A DNA stretch of 64,000 nucleotides. It comes from Antitrichia curtipendula (taxonomy: Eukaryota > Streptophyta > Bryopsida > Hypnales > Leucodontaceae). Below the pieces are notes generated by a model. That model was not told the origin of the DNA and made no database searches. It saw nothing but the letters and a program-made list of their open reading frames with translations. The stretch is from contig OX579640.1 in NCBI GenBank assembly GCA_951230915.1, positions 17,318,981 through 17,382,980 of the forward strand, given 5' to 3'. The first letter of the stretch is position 1; every line of letters starts with the position of its first letter. Shown one piece after another: positions 49,801 to 62,267 of the stretch. A program made the position numbers and the translations under genes.

Positions 49801-52113
49801 GAAGTATCATTTTTCAGATAATTTTTCAGGTAGTCCTTTTTAACATAGGATAGAATATTAGCCAACCTGTTGTTGTCAGTCTTTCTTTTGATTTCTTCAT
49901 AGTTGTGTTGGCTTGTCAATGTCGGTTTTGTTTTCATTTGTGAATTTTCAACACTTGACTACAGTGACATAATATTCTACTCCTTGGATAATACTGTAAG
50001 AAACTTTCAATTGTGCTTGACTCGAGGTTATTTATATACATAAATTTTAGGTGTAATTGTAACATGAATGTTTGACAAGTTTGGAATTGGTCAAATTCTG
50101 GTCAAATTTTGGTCAATTAGAGGGTGCGCAAGAAGTATCTAGATTATGCCATAGTACTTGATAAACTAGAAAGTGACCAACACCTCAAAGTTGTTGTGCT
50201 TCAATCTGTGCTTTTGAATTTGTCCATTGTGGTTTTTTTTGCGGTTAAGTGATTGCGTGGTGATGTCTGATGTCTGATGTTTGCTTGGCCATTGTAGAGG
50301 ATATGTTGCACCGGAGTATGTGACACGAGGTCAATTGACAGAGAAGGTGGACACGTACAGCTATGGGGTGGTTTTGATGGAAATTGTGACCGGTGAGGTG
50401 AACATGAAGCGTACTCCTTCAGGGGCCTTGCTCTTCCTTGTTGACAGGGTAAGTAAGCCATTTGCATTGAACCCAAAAGTGCTTGAACTAAATATAATAA
50501 GTTTTCTTTCTTCTTAAATCATAATAAATATTTTTTTAAATGTCTCCAAAATATCAATATCATTGATTCAGGCATAGTAAATTTTGCTCTTTGCATTGAT
50601 TTATTAAACAATCTTCTTTGAAACTTCCTCGATGAAAATTAATTGAGTGAAGTGCAGGCAGTTTTCAATACATTCATCATGGGTGACTGACTGAGCAATT
50701 AAGGGTTAAGTAAAATCCTATCTTGCCAGCTCCCTATCTCTCTTCATCTAACAGCATGAGCACTAGCTTACAAGTAATGATTTCCTTAAATTCCTTTTCA
50801 CTTAGGCTGGGAATCAGGGTCATAATTTTGATTTATTCACCTCCATAATTTTCAAGGGCCATATGTGAGGGCTCATATTGAGAAGAAAGGTTATGAATTA
50901 TAAACTTTCTTCTGATCAACCACCAAAAGACCCACCAAAAGAGTGGACTTTCTAATGTTAGTTACTAATTGATTAGACGGAAAAGAGAGACGGTAGTCCA
51001 CTTTGGAAGTTACTAGTCAATTATAATAATTCTCAAAACACATGTTTCTATTCTCCAAAAATGCAGAATATACACAATCCAGTCACTTAGGTAGTATGTA
51101 TTCTCTGACCTCTTGCGCTTGTTTGATTGTGGATGAGGCTAACCTTGCTTCACCTAATTTCACACTTGCATGATTGTATTTTAAGGTCTCTATTTGGGGG
51201 GTTGGTACATTCTTTAAGCTTTCAACATAACACCTCCTCTAAATATGCATGCATCATTGGAACGCCAAGCTTGTCACCGTGCAAATCACCCTTTTGGGCA
51301 CTGAGTGAATCGTTTGCTTAAAAGAACCCGAGAGCACTCATGCGAGGATTCTAAGGATGGACATGATGTGCACTTCTGTATTACATAGAAGGATTCTTTG
51401 TCATCCATCAAACACTTAGTGTTCACAATGACGTTACAAGGTGGCTATGCTCACACTTGGTGTTCAGAATGGTGTCAGGGAGGATTTAGAGATGCATTGT
51501 GGTGCGCACCTGTGAACTAGGCTATGCATGCACTTGGTGTTAAGAATGGTGTTAGCGAGGATTTCATAAATACATTTCGGTACACCTTTGAACTAGGCTA
51601 TGCTTACACTTGGTGTTAAGAATGTTGTCAGGGAGGATTTTAGAGATGCATTGTGGTGTGCACCTGTGAACTAGATTCACTTTGCTAACACAACGTTTGC
51701 GACGCTCGCAGTGCATTAAAAAACTCCTGTCAACTGAGCATTGTGATGTGGCCCTGCTGCAGGTGAGATGCATGTACAAGCAGTCCCGAATCGGAAGTGA
51801 CGAGGACGTGCTGCTGTGCTTGGTGGACTCCCGGCTGAAAAAACAATACAACAAAGAGCAGGTGTTGAGGGCGCTGAAAACAGCCCTGCTGTGCACACTG
51901 GACAACCCCGACTTACGACCCACCACCTCGCAAGCCATTGCGCTGTTACAGGGCACTGAGACCATTGTGGAGACGGACTTGCAGCCTCTTGTGCAGGTGG
52001 AGTATCCCAAGTCCTTGCACGCTCTGGAGTTTGGGGTGGCCCTGGAGGCCTGGACGGATACTTGCAGTGAGCTCCCCCCTGATGAGCCTTCTCTTCTCAC
52101 ATCAAGACATTGA
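40836..52113 (+). CDS. Receptor-like kinase with Cache/VWA (alpha2-delta-like) ectodomain
   Basis: Inferred exons are 40836-41061, 41173-41344, 41685-41856, 42078-42130, 42455-42641, 42819 or 42834-42965, 43835-44198, 44611-44747, 45062-45332, 46150-46268, 46804-47014, about 48547-48783, 50298-50448 and 51763-52113, for about 926 residues. A signal peptide ([16 protein letters not shown]) leads to a Cys-rich segment and a first Cache half ([23 protein letters not shown]). A VWA domain with a degenerate MIDAS ([10 protein letters not shown]) follows, then a second Cache half ([26 protein letters not shown]). A membrane helix lies at about residues 532-557. The kinase has [39 protein letters not shown] and GYVAPEY, so it is an RD kinase close to the LRR-VIII-like group. 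An in-frame TAG (43901) and a phase mismatch between exons 11 and 12 suggest inactivation or sequence error. Confidence 0.8.
43295..43865 (+). repeat. Triplicated intron end and acceptor before kinase-gene exon 7
   Basis: Three diverged copies of about 170-210 bp follow each other. Each contains TATGGATTATAA.TCTCT, GACACGGTTGCCTCC, TGCTTACCTACAAT and then a CAG followed by ATGCTCxTGxTGCTGAC. The third copy holds the real acceptor at 43834 and the first codons of exon 7. The earlier two, near 43487 and 43656, are decoy acceptors with the same exon start. Confidence 0.65.
45561..45577. repeat. Short telomere-type repeat in the kinase-gene intron
   Basis: GTTTAGGGTTTAGGGTT matches two units of the plant telomere repeat TTTAGGG. 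It lies between two GGTTGTCCAAAGGG copies. A larger degenerate CCCTAAA-type stretch occurs in another intron at about 48820-49172. Confidence 0.6.
46399..46733. repeat. Intronic duplication shared with the upstream flank
   Basis: Two copies (46399-46507 and 46615-46733) share TGCTAATAAGGTCCA.T.AAAACA, TTTAAT.ATAGCAA.TATGCT and GTTGTAATTA.TGA.GAT.AT, and the GGTGTCCAAACAATGCATGC block precedes the second. A third copy lies 5' of the gene at about 39780-39930, so this is a dispersed element, perhaps a small MITE. Confidence 0.55.
47040..47330 (+). repeat. Intronic tandem duplication after kinase-gene exon 11
   Basis: Two diverged copies carry TTGCACTC.TCTTT, then CT.A..TTAAGGTAA.TA.ACCC, and CAAAACCAACAAA.TAAGAG.A. 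The first begins just after the exon 11 donor and the second about 175 bp later. GTATTTGGAAAATTAAAGCCTTTGTTAGTC at 47140-47170 also echoes the end of exon 11, so exon sequence was duplicated too. Confidence 0.55.
48290..48430 (+). repeat. 45-bp minisatellite, in-frame, in intron 11
   Basis: GGGAAGTTGCAAAAGA.TCAT starts at 48296, 48341 and 48386, an exact 45-bp period, with a partial fourth copy near 48415. Because 45 is a multiple of three, the open frame repeats a 15-residue unit containing WEVAKESLV. It ends in TAG in the last unit and lies between kinase exons 11 and 12, so it is most likely intronic. Confidence 0.7.
48740..49175 (+). repeat. Three tandem copies of the end of kinase-gene exon 12 and its donor
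   Basis: CCGGATGAGCAGTCTCATTT starts at 48740, 48892 and 49053. Each copy contains the last 44 coding bases of exon 12, the donor GTACGTGATCG, and about 100 bp of intron rich in CCCTAA and AACCCTAACAACC words. The first copy, joined to the rest of exon 12, reads ACCAATGTGGCTAGC (NVAS); copies two and three read GGC (NVAG), the usual kinase residue. The period is 152 then 161 bp. Confidence 0.85.
49180..49790 (+). repeat. Tandem repeat of about 200-bp units in intron 12
   Basis: Three diverged units share GTGCAACCGAAGT, TCTGCT.TTG.AACAGT.TCA, CCAAAACAACATTGAAATGT, GTTTCA.TTGGTTGAAACAAC and ATCCA.CAATGGAAATCCCTT. Each contains an ACAACATTGAAATGTTGTTTC-type palindrome. No coding meaning is seen. 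Confidence 0.6.
51400..51675 (+). repeat. 77-bp tandem repeat in the last intron of the kinase gene
   Basis: CACTTGGTGTT starts at 51454, 51531 and 51607, a period of 76-77 bp, with a partial copy before. Units carry AGAATGGTGTCAGGGAGGATTT, AGATGCATTGTGGTG and CACCTGTGAACTAGGCTATG. The array ends about 90 bp before the exon 14 acceptor. Confidence 0.7.
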
Positions 52114-53165
52114 GGAGGAGCGACGGACGGACGGACGGACGGATGGACGGACGAAAACGTACGAAACTCGGTTTGTTCGAGAGGCGGGGGACAAGGCTCG
52201 AGGCTCATCGTCGGATGCTATGGAGAAGATATCCGTTTAAGTACTTGGTGAGCTTCATGTGGAGTTTCATCCGGAGCTTTTCACCAATCGCAAGCTTCGC
52301 GCAACATTTTGGTGTGTTGAGGTTTGAATCTCATTTATTTGTCCTCGTGTTGTGCTTGCACTACTTAATGGATATATATATATGTAATATTAGGTTACTC
52401 CACTTGTCCTTCATGAGCCTCCTCTTCTCACATCAAGACATTGAGCAACAGATGAAATGTCCAAATTTGAGAGTTGGGACCAAAGCTCAAGGTGCATTAC
52501 TGGACGTTATAGAGAAGATATCCATTAAGCATTTAGTGAGCTTCATGTGGAGTTTCATCTAGAGCTTTTCACCAATCGCAAGCTCCGTGCAACATTTTGG
52601 TGTGTAGAGGTTTGAATCTCATTTATTTGTCCTTGTGTTGTGCTTGCACTACTTAGTGGATATATATGTAATATTAGGTTACTCTGCTTGTCCTTGATGA
52701 GCCTCCTCAAGACATTGAGCGACAGATGAAATGTCCAAAACTTAGGTTTGAGAGTTGGGACCAAAGCTCAAGGTGCAATACTGGACGTTATAGAGAAGAT
52801 ATCTATTAAGTAGTCAGTGAGTTTCATGTGGAGTTTCATTTGGAGTTTTCCACCAATCGCAAGTTTTGGTGCAACATTTGGTGTAGAGTTTCAAATCTCA
52901 TTTGTCCTCGTGTTGTGCTTACACTACGTAACAGATAAATGTAAATGTTAAGATGCTCTACTCTTCCCTCATGAGCCTCTTCTTTTTTGTACACCTACAT
53001 TGAAAGACTATTGAATTGTTCAAAAAAAGGGATCAAAGCTCAAACATATTATTGGACTTAATAGAGATATTTGTTAAGTACTCAATGAGTTTCATGTGTT
53101 TTTTTTTGCAAATTGAAGGCTTTGTGCAAAGAGTTTTAATTTAATCTTACCTTATGTTGTGTTTG
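52081..53165 (+). repeat. Tandem copies of the kinase-gene 3' end and 3' flank
   Basis: The segment beginning GATGAGCCTTCTCTTCTCAC (last codons and stop of the kinase gene) recurs at about 52412, 52695 and 52970, with periods of roughly 330, 283 and 275 bp. Each unit also has GTTATAGAGAAGATATCC, TGAGCTTCATGTGGAGTTTC, CACCAATCGCAAG and GTGTTGTGCTTGCACTAC. In copy 1 only, a (GGAC)n run at 52121-52153 follows the TGA. The copies get more degenerate downstream. Confidence 0.75.
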
Positions 53166-55222
53166 CACTACTTAAGTTATCCCTAAAGCCAAGTTGAACT
53201 TTTTGATTGAAATTAGAAAGTGGAGTAGGATTATAGATTATTATCTTCACCAAACTATCCATTGCAACAATGGTATGGTTGCTTTGGACATTGGACTTTG
53301 CATTATGTGACTATATTTAGAGTGAATAGATTGTTATGTAATTAAATAGATAGCTAGTGAACAAAAAAGGTCTTGTCAAATGTGTTATTGAAGTTGATAC
53401 CATTGTCAGTAATGAAATAATTAATTGATTTAGGCTTTGAGGAGATCCACATTGGTGCATTATCTTATAGTTGGGTGAAATGTATTATTTTCTTCTTTGT
53501 AGAGAAATTTGGTATAAAATTATTCGTATGTTGACATTTTTGGGTTGAGGTTCTCACATCTAGACCCAATTTGCTATTCAAGGAAGTATCATGATTTTCA
53601 TAATCTTTGGCATTTACTTTCATTTTCATGCTGCCGTACATGAAGGTATGATTCAGCACTTGAGTGCCGAAATTGAGTTTCCACGTCACATTCTCAAGGG
53701 TCCGTGTCACCTTAGATCATTCACAAAATGACACGTGCTACATTTTTTCAAAAATGACTTAATTTTTGCTAAATCTAAGTAACCTTCGCGTAGGATATTT
53801 GATTGTTGAGTTTATTAGTAATTATCAAAGCAAGTTGGCGTAAAAAGATCAACAAAATCTCACAATTCTTGAAAAAAATCATCGTTGACAAGATTGGCAA
53901 AAGATGTTTGGTTAGGCAATACTTTGTACATATGTTGAAATCAAAATGCTCAAAAGTACTACAAAAACTATTATTTTTTCCACAGTACACATCATCATGA
54001 TTGTGATGTGGGTTGTAGAAAAAAAATGTGAGGATACAAAGTGAAGGTCCAAAGTTCCTCCTTCATTCACCAATAATCACGTAGTCAATAATTTCTAGAT
54101 TGGATTGCATCAACAAATTCAACTGAAAAAATTGTCTAGGTTCCCTTGTTATTTATAAACTATTTGTGAAGTTCATATTTTGAATTTTGTACAAATTAAG
54201 TTGCAGAAGCCACTTAGTGACCTTATCATCCTTTAGGGATTAAAAGGGTGCAAGTTCAATAATCCTCAAGAATGTTTTTATACTCTCAAAGTTTTGCGTT
54301 ATGACTTCTAGAACATTTTGTATTATATACTTGCCCCATTCCTTGTAGTGAATTTGTTGCACATTTAAATTATGCCATAGAATATGAATTGAGAGCCTAT
54401 GTAGAAATTTTAAACACGTAATTGTCTTAAGTAAACCTCTATATTTTAGATGATGAATGAATTCAAGTATCTCCCTTCATATACAAGGAGTTTCTATATA
54501 CATTCATCCATTTTTTTAATCATATCAATTACCAAAAAACCTAAGAAAATCTCACACTTTTTTAGAGTGCAAATGTAAATTTCCATGAAGAACATCAAGT
54601 TTGCAATTGTGGTGCAATATCATTTTTATATTAGAAAGTTTGGTGAAGCAAGCTATAAATACATTATAATTGTAGCAACTGTAATAAAATTTTCAATTTT
54701 TCATTTAAAAAAATTTACTAAAATAAGTTAGAAAGTAAAATTGATAAGATTTATTTTATTAGTTGAAGTTCTAATTTATTGAAATTTTTTAATATTCATT
54801 TAAATATTTATAATGTAATTTAAGAGATTCTTTAAATTTTAAGAAATATGGTATTTTTAATATTAATTATAGATAAATATATATAGATAATATTTTTTGG
54901 AATCTTTAAATTAAAATTTTATTTTAAAATTTTAAAAACATATATAAATTCTGTACTTGCTTGTTTTTAAGGATAAACTATTTAATTTGCAACTACATAT
55001 GGTTTCTAAAGGATTGAAATGGAATCCCTATTTGCTTTGCTTGTTTTTCAAGAAGTTCTTCATATTGAGAACATACCTAAAATGTACATTATTTGATGTG
55101 TTATACACAAAATTATATGTTTGAAAAAAATTATATTACAAATTAGTTGTATAATATCTCAAATTTATAGACTATGCAATAAATAAGTATATCAGCAAAA
55201 AAATTCCTTTACAAAATATTAC
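53166..55222. other. AT-rich spacer with one dispersed repeat
   Basis: About 53620-53740 is the inverse of 38520-38625. Reverse-complemented it reads GTGGAAACTCAATTTCGGCA and CTCAAGTGCTGAATCATACC. The remainder is very AT-rich. Any further 3' exons of the coiled-coil gene on the minus strand should lie here, but none was recognised. Confidence 0.45.
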
Positions 55223-58049
55223 CTTCGAAAGTTCAAAATTTGCCATTTGAAGGTTTTTAAGAGTAAGATTATCAATATTTGTATTTTCTTTGGCCATCTC
55301 TCTATTGGTTATTTCTTCATCTTTGTGACTTTTCAAAGCTTCTTTAATTGCAAGTTGTCTATGTAGAAAATCTAGTTCATCATCTTGAGCTTCTAATTGT
55401 GATTTCAAATCACTAATGGTTTGTGATTTCTCTCCCATTTTTTTTTGAAGTCTAGATATCTCTTGGGTTTGCACCTCCAAATAAGATAAATCATGTTGTT
55501 TGGCTTCATTGAAAGAACACCTTTTTTGTGGAGAAAATTTATCTTTGGTTGCTTTAAGTAGCTATTAAATTATAATAAGGTAAAAATATATAGTTATTTA
55601 ATATGTATATTTAGAATAATTATTCCAAAAAATAGATTTTATTCAAATTTCAATAAAGATTTTGAAATTAATCCTTCAAATTTACAATAATTATCATGTC
55701 ATTAGAGGAAATCTAAACCCTGCGCAAAGTTGTTTGACTACATAGAAATGTGTAATTATTATAAAGAAAAAATTTAATTTTAAATCTATAAATAAATAAA
55801 AAGGGACCAAGTAATCGTCTAGTGTGCCACGCAAGACTGGGAACTAAAGAAATTATAAATTATAAAAATTACATATAAATAAATCCCTTGGATTTTCACA
55901 TTGGCCAAAAATCAAATGGCCCTCTACAAGGGCCATACTTTTTCCAATTTTTTGCTTACTCTAATTTTTAAAATTTTCCATTCAATATATAATCATTCCA
56001 AATCTTTCTTTTCAAAGCCATTGTAATTTGAAAGTTTTAAATAAATGTAAATTTATAAAAATATTATTTTTAATTTTAATAAAATAATTTTCATATTTAT
56101 ATCATTAATGGTTGAATGTGATTCAAATGCATTCCAAATAATACAAGTGTTATTTTGTCCCTTATTATTCAAATCTTCTTCAACAAATAGAGCTATAGAA
56201 TGCAATCAAGTGTAGTTCTTTATGGCTAAGTGTAGTTTTATCAAAATCAATGTTCAATCATAACAAAATATTTGAGTCAAGGATTAAGGTTAGTTTTATA
56301 GTAGCCACAAATTTAGTTAATCTTAAAGATGAAAACCACACCTAGTCCCAATGCTTTTGACTTTGATGTGTAAATAAATTTGCAAAATTAGGTCTCAAAT
56401 GGTTATCAATGCAATGTTTGATTGAAATTTGAGGAATTTTATCCTATAACTCATTTAAACTCTATGTTGCAATAGAATTATAAATTTTGTAAGTAGAATA
56501 TGGCTTTTAAATGGAATAAATCTTTATTGTAAGGAATTTTAGACAAAAATTTATTGTACCGATTAAAAACTTTAATATTTAAGAGGAAAAAGGTATATTT
56601 TTTAGTTTAAATATGATAATATACTTAGGTAGATTTTATTTTGTTCAAATGGCATTCATATTGTGAATATTGGAACTTCAAGAAATAAACATGCAATAAA
56701 ACTTGGAAATAGTCAACCTCAGAAAAAATTTAAAGAAAAAATTTACTTTTTTTTGCAACTCCAAACAAGAGTCTTTAGTTTCTTTCAAAGAATGTAGCAA
56801 ATTTGTATTAGCTTGCCTTAAATTTTCAACATCATTTTTCAAATCTGCAAGGCATTTGTATTGAAATTTAAAATCAAATCTTTTTACATGAAAATATATA
56901 ATGCATTGTATTTTAAACACTTTTGAAAATGGTCTCATAAATATGTTGGGATATAAAACTTGCAATTATGTCAAAATGCGTTGGATTAGACTAACAGCAT
57001 ACATCGCTATTCCATAATTTTCTTCAAAGTTCATTCAATTGTTGTTGGAGTTGTTTACTATGTTCCATGTGGTGAATAGTATCATAACAAGCTTGTCGTA
57101 AATGCTCAACTTCTAGTCTTTTTTTCTCCACTAGTCTCAATAATCTTTCAACAATGCATTCTAATTCTTTTTCACGTAGCAGTGATCTAGATGGAAGTAC
57201 CTTTTTTGTAAATGCATGGATTAAGGAAATAGCATTTGGTTCTTGAATTACTAGTTTTTTTTCCAGCAAATGCATGTGGAGCAATTGTTGGTGGAATGAA
57301 GTATTCACATGTGGTTTCTGACTTTCCATGAACATCAACTTCAAATAATATGTGCATACAACGCTCTGATTGGCCAAGCTTCCAAAGAGCTTGGTCACAA
57401 TCAAATTTTAGTTGCAGTATTTCATTTTCTTTATCTAGATTGCTTTCATTTTCCATAGTAGATATATCATCTTTAGTAGAACAAAGTAGAGAATGATTCA
57501 ATGTATATTATTTACTTACTTTATATATCCTCTTGAATGAAACTATAATCATCCATTTTTCAAGTTTTTTGGAAAAAACATTTGTTATTTTCAAAACCAA
57601 TTCAATCAAGAATTGTATTTAAACAATTAGTAAGTGAACTACATCACAAAGTTTACAACCTACGATTTGTCAACAATTATTGTGTGGTTACTGTTATTTC
57701 ATGGGTTCGCACGTTAATTTAACAATTATTGCATTGTTACGACACATTACTGCACAATTTACTGCACCATTATGATGCATCATTAGTTGTAACAAAAAAA
57801 TGACCTTGGGACTCTAAAGGCTATCAATATGGGGGTATTTGTTTCTAAAGCCAAAATTTTAAACTAACTATATATTTTGAAAGTTGAGAAAGGGGGGAGA
57901 AATGTATTAAAATTGAAGGTGTAAATAATTGCTTTACCATACTTTTAACTTTAGTCAAGAATTTTTTTGCACCTATATTGTAATTCCTAAGGAATGTACC
58001 ATAGTGATCAACATCCAACAACATTGTTTTGGCTTTAAATTCAATGGTG
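55223..58049 (-). pseudogene. Coiled-coil protein gene, partial and probably broken
   Basis: Minus-strand exon candidates are 57938-58049 (KTMLLDVDHYGTFLRNYNIG), about 57024-57500, 56747-56844 and 55223-55561. The last two join in phase through good GT-AG sites. They encode long heptad-like stretches: DVENLRQANTNLLHSLKET, then QEISRLQKKM, ISDLKSQLEAQDDELDFLHR and NLTLKNLQMANFELSK. The second exon holds two coding halves in different frames. NEILQLKFDCDQALWKLGQ precedes, and RSLLREKELECIVERLLRLV follows, an A8 run near 57256-57263 where one A too many breaks the frame. It then meets a TGA with no usable donor. I do not recognise the family. It is either a decayed gene or two fragments, and no start or final exon was found. 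Confidence 0.4.
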
Positions 58050-61000
58050 CTAGTATGTGAACATGAAAATGCGAGCATGTGAATTTTGAACATAAATATA
58101 AGTAGATATATTGCAAGCATTGAAGGTGTCTATAATGTAATCACCTATAATATAGATACCTATATCATGATTATCCTATAATTATGGAAGGTTCCTATAA
58201 TATAAACACTTATAATACAGGTGTATAGTCTTCTGGCTTATGTGCTCATGCTCCTAGGCTCTCATAATAGAAATCCTCGCTTTAAATTATTCTTCAGAAC
58301 CTCAAAGCTTTATAGATTGAGGATGAATTAGTATCAAATTGGTAATAGATTGGTGGTGGATTCAAAACACCTTCTCGAGTTTTAAAACAATGATTTTAAT
58401 TTTTAATTTTTAATTACCATTATTTTTCTTTGTTTGATATGACTCAAAATTTAATTCCTTTTATCTTTTTTTCATAGCTTTCAGAATATACAGGTAGTTG
58501 TAATATTTGATGAAGTATTGACTTTGTGGAGAAATGTCTCACTGAAAAATGGATCTTTTTGTCTCTGATTTTTTTTCTCTCTAAAATTAAAATAATACAG
58601 TTGTGGATGAAGGGAATAAACAAATTATTTGAAGCACCAATCACTAGACTTGTGTGACTTCATTTCATAGCCTTAGTCATGTGTTTTCAAAATTCCATAG
58701 CCTCGTTGTGCCTACTTGTCTCTTCACACCTAGTGCATCCTACATTCATCAATACACAATAAATATATCACCAAATATTGGCTAAATTAGTTCCAACCTT
58801 AAGGTTGTTAGTTTGAATTTACAAAAATATTTCAATAACAATTTAGATAGTTTGTGATCAATGCAAGTGTTTTGTTCAAATTTTAAAATAATAAAATATT
58901 GCAATTACAGTTCTTTAATATACATATGTCATAGTACATCTTATTACAATGAGACAATGAGTATTCTTACAACCTTGAAATTATAAAACTTATATATTAT
59001 TTTAAATAATATTTAAATTCTATATGACCAAATGAATGTCTTTTGGGGGATAAAAAGTTCAAAATACACTCGAAATTGCCATGTATAATTCTTGCCTAAT
59101 AGTAGTGATTAGTCAATATTAAAAAGTTTAACTCACAACATTTCAACAATGTCAATGAATTGAAAAAAAATTACTCCTCTTCTACGTTTCTATGAGTTTT
59201 GAAATTCAATTTTTTTATAAATTTATAAATTCTAAATTAAAAAATTATCAATTAAAAATACATGTAAAATATACAAAATAAACTTTTACAAGTTAATAAC
59301 TTAAAATTCTAAAATAATATATTATCAAATTACAAGTTTCAAAATGTACTATTTTAAATTTAAAGCATTTAACAAAATAAAATTTTGAAATTTCAACATT
59401 TAGTGTTCCCAAATCTCCATTCAACATTAATAACATAAATCTAAAGTTGGATGTTCAATAGTACTAAAAACCTTGGCAAGCCCAAGTGATAAGTCACTCA
59501 CAATTTTTTTGTAGTTCTTGTAATTTTGAATTTCTTTTTAGTTTTTGTAATTAGGTCTTGTAATTTTGAAATTTTATTTTTTCTATTACTTCTTCAAACA
59601 AAAGAAAAAAAAACTAGTGAAAAATAAACAATATAATTGTAGCAAGGTTACAAGGTTATAGCAATATTACAAGGAAGACTAGTCTAGTATTAAAAACAAG
59701 GTCAGTTGTGCAACATGATAGTGATCTGCATGATTATCACTTTTGATGTAGTTGTTAGCCAATTCACTAAAGAGAGGAGAATGTTTTGGAAGTTTATTTT
59801 TGCACACACAACTCTACTCAATTGTAAATCAACAAACCCTTCAGGAATTAAAAAATGATTGGTCAAGTACAAATTTGAAAACCAAACTATTCTCTATCAA
59901 CAAGTTGTGAAAATGAGCAAAGTTGACTAGGTGAGACAAGCATAGCAATCTTTTGAGGAAGTCTAATGACTTTATCATGAAAAAACCAAAAACTATACAA
60001 GGGTAGTCTACTTATGAAACATTCATATTATTTGTTTGTCACATGTTGCAAATCCAAATCAAATATGAGCATAAATTTTGGAACATTGAACCAATGTACT
60101 TGAAATTAATATTGAATGCGTATTTTTTTAATATTTACAAACACATTCTATTTTTTTCCAAATCAAATTAAAAAAGTGTCATACTGTTAAAAGTTCAAAA
60201 TTGTTATTTCATAACATTTGTGGTTTCTATGGATATTAGCACTTTACTTGTGAGTACCCAAATTAAAAGTCTACATCCAAAATTCAACCAAATTGATTCT
60301 AAGATTCATTTCAATGGTGCACTTCATATTGTCTTTGGAGAGAAATGAATGGAGACTCACAAAGACACCTTTTATCTCCAATGGTTTTCCATTCTATCCA
60401 AGCCAAATTAATTCTTCTAGAGCAATGATCTGAAATGGATTGTCTTACAAAAACACTATCATTTTAAAACTCATTTAATTTGTCTTAGAAATTATATTTT
60501 TTCACTTTAGATGAATTTAATGACAAATTCATGAGAAAGTTATAATACTCCACCCAAAATACTATTGAGAAAGAAAATTTGAACAATTTTGGTATTCCTT
60601 TTTATTCTTTGTTCCTCAAAAGGAATATTGTCCCAAGTCCACATTTGAGACAAAAAGACCAATTCGGAATACCAATTTATAGCAAAGTAGTTCATAAATT
60701 AATATGAAATCTAGCTATCTATATTTGATTTTAATTCTTAATTTGATGAACTGATATATTTCTTTATTTATGAGAACCTTGAAAGATCACATATTTTTAC
60801 ATAATTTAAAAGGACTATGATTTTACAACATTCTTTGTCCTAAAAACAAATGATATACATAAATACAAAATGAATAAGATGACCAACTTTTTTTTTGAAT
60901 TGAAAACCTTAAATACATAGTAATTTCATTACTCTAATGTAACCAAGTGTTGAATATGATAAATTAGAAAACATTCAATTTTTGAATTTGATCTATATAA

Positions 61001-62262
61001 TTCATAATTGTTGTATACTAACATAATTTTTATATCACTTGTAGTTTTTGTAATTTTCTAGTATTTTTTTCATTTCCGGAAGTACATTTTCTAAGTCTAG
61101 AGTGTCTGGGAAGGGATCCCTTTATCAGAACATTGCCCTTCAGCATCTTTTCCACAATTCTCTTTATTGTTCTAATTGCTACTCACAAACCTACACTTGA
61201 TTTTTTCAAAGAAACAATGATTCGTCTACCAAGTTCAAAAATGTTATCAATGATATCACTTATCACTTAGAGCTTCCACCACAGAAAAAAAATTCAAAAT
61301 CATGTAGGTAATAGAGTTATTTGTAAAGGTCTTTTCAATTTGTAAGAGTGTCAAAGGAAGGTTTAACTAAAAATGTTACAAAAGAAATGCAACATCAAAC
61401 TCCATCCATTCCAGTCTGGATGCTTCAAGGAGTTTAATTTGTCGTCTGATTTTCTCAAACTCCTTCTCCTTGTCCCTCATTGTCCACACTTTACAATTAG
61501 TTCTAATGAACAAAAAAATCTACAAAACTCAATTGTCAATTTTGTTAAATTGGCTCGATCATGGGTGCCAAAAATTGTGCCAATTCATCCATACAAACCT
61601 CTAAAACTAGGAGTGTCATAGATTTGAAGTTGCATGACCTAGAAAGTGACGAAGTCATGGAATTTTCTGGATAATATCTCCTTGAAATACCCTACAATTC
61701 AAACTACCTGCTGAAATGAGACCTACAAGACATCACTTCTGATAACTGATGACCTGGCCAGCTTGATCATTCTACACTAAATAGAGGTATTAAGGGAACC
61801 AAGAAAATTAAAGGGACTTAATTATAGAAAACTATAGATGTTTGAAACATGATGTACAACCCCCAGACACTTCAATAACTATTGATGTACAACAAAGGTA
61901 GATATTCATATAGTGTGTAATGTCGATTAATTAGTATGGGTCCCCTTAAAACCCCTATTCAGTGTAGATGCAAATAACTAATACAATTGAAAATCTTGGA
62001 GGTATTTTTATTCCGTGAGTAAACAATTTGCACAACAAGCAAGAACAAGGTTGCAGCACATCATTCGTAAGAAAGGCAGCTAGAATTGATCAGGAAAATA
62101 ATTTTGTGACACTTACTGTATCACCATATAGACAATGTACCAAAAATGTACTGTCATGCCATTAGTTGTCCCCCCCCCTACCAATCAATGTTTGAAAAAA
62201 TGAGAGCCGTTGATCTTTTTGAAAAAAAAATTACACCCCCCTCCCACAACTGTTGATCCAAA
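58050..62262. other. Very AT-rich DNA, no gene recognised
   Basis: No domain-bearing frame, array or terminal repeat pair is seen in these 4.2 kb. An 82-codon frame at 61373-61621 has no recognisable content. Further 5' exons of the coiled-coil gene could be hidden in the first part. Confidence 0.5.
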
Positions 62263-62267
62263 AAAAA

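Noticed and set aside
51564..52208. 214-codon minus-strand frame
   Set aside because: It is the antisense shadow of the last kinase exon and of the 77-bp intronic repeat.
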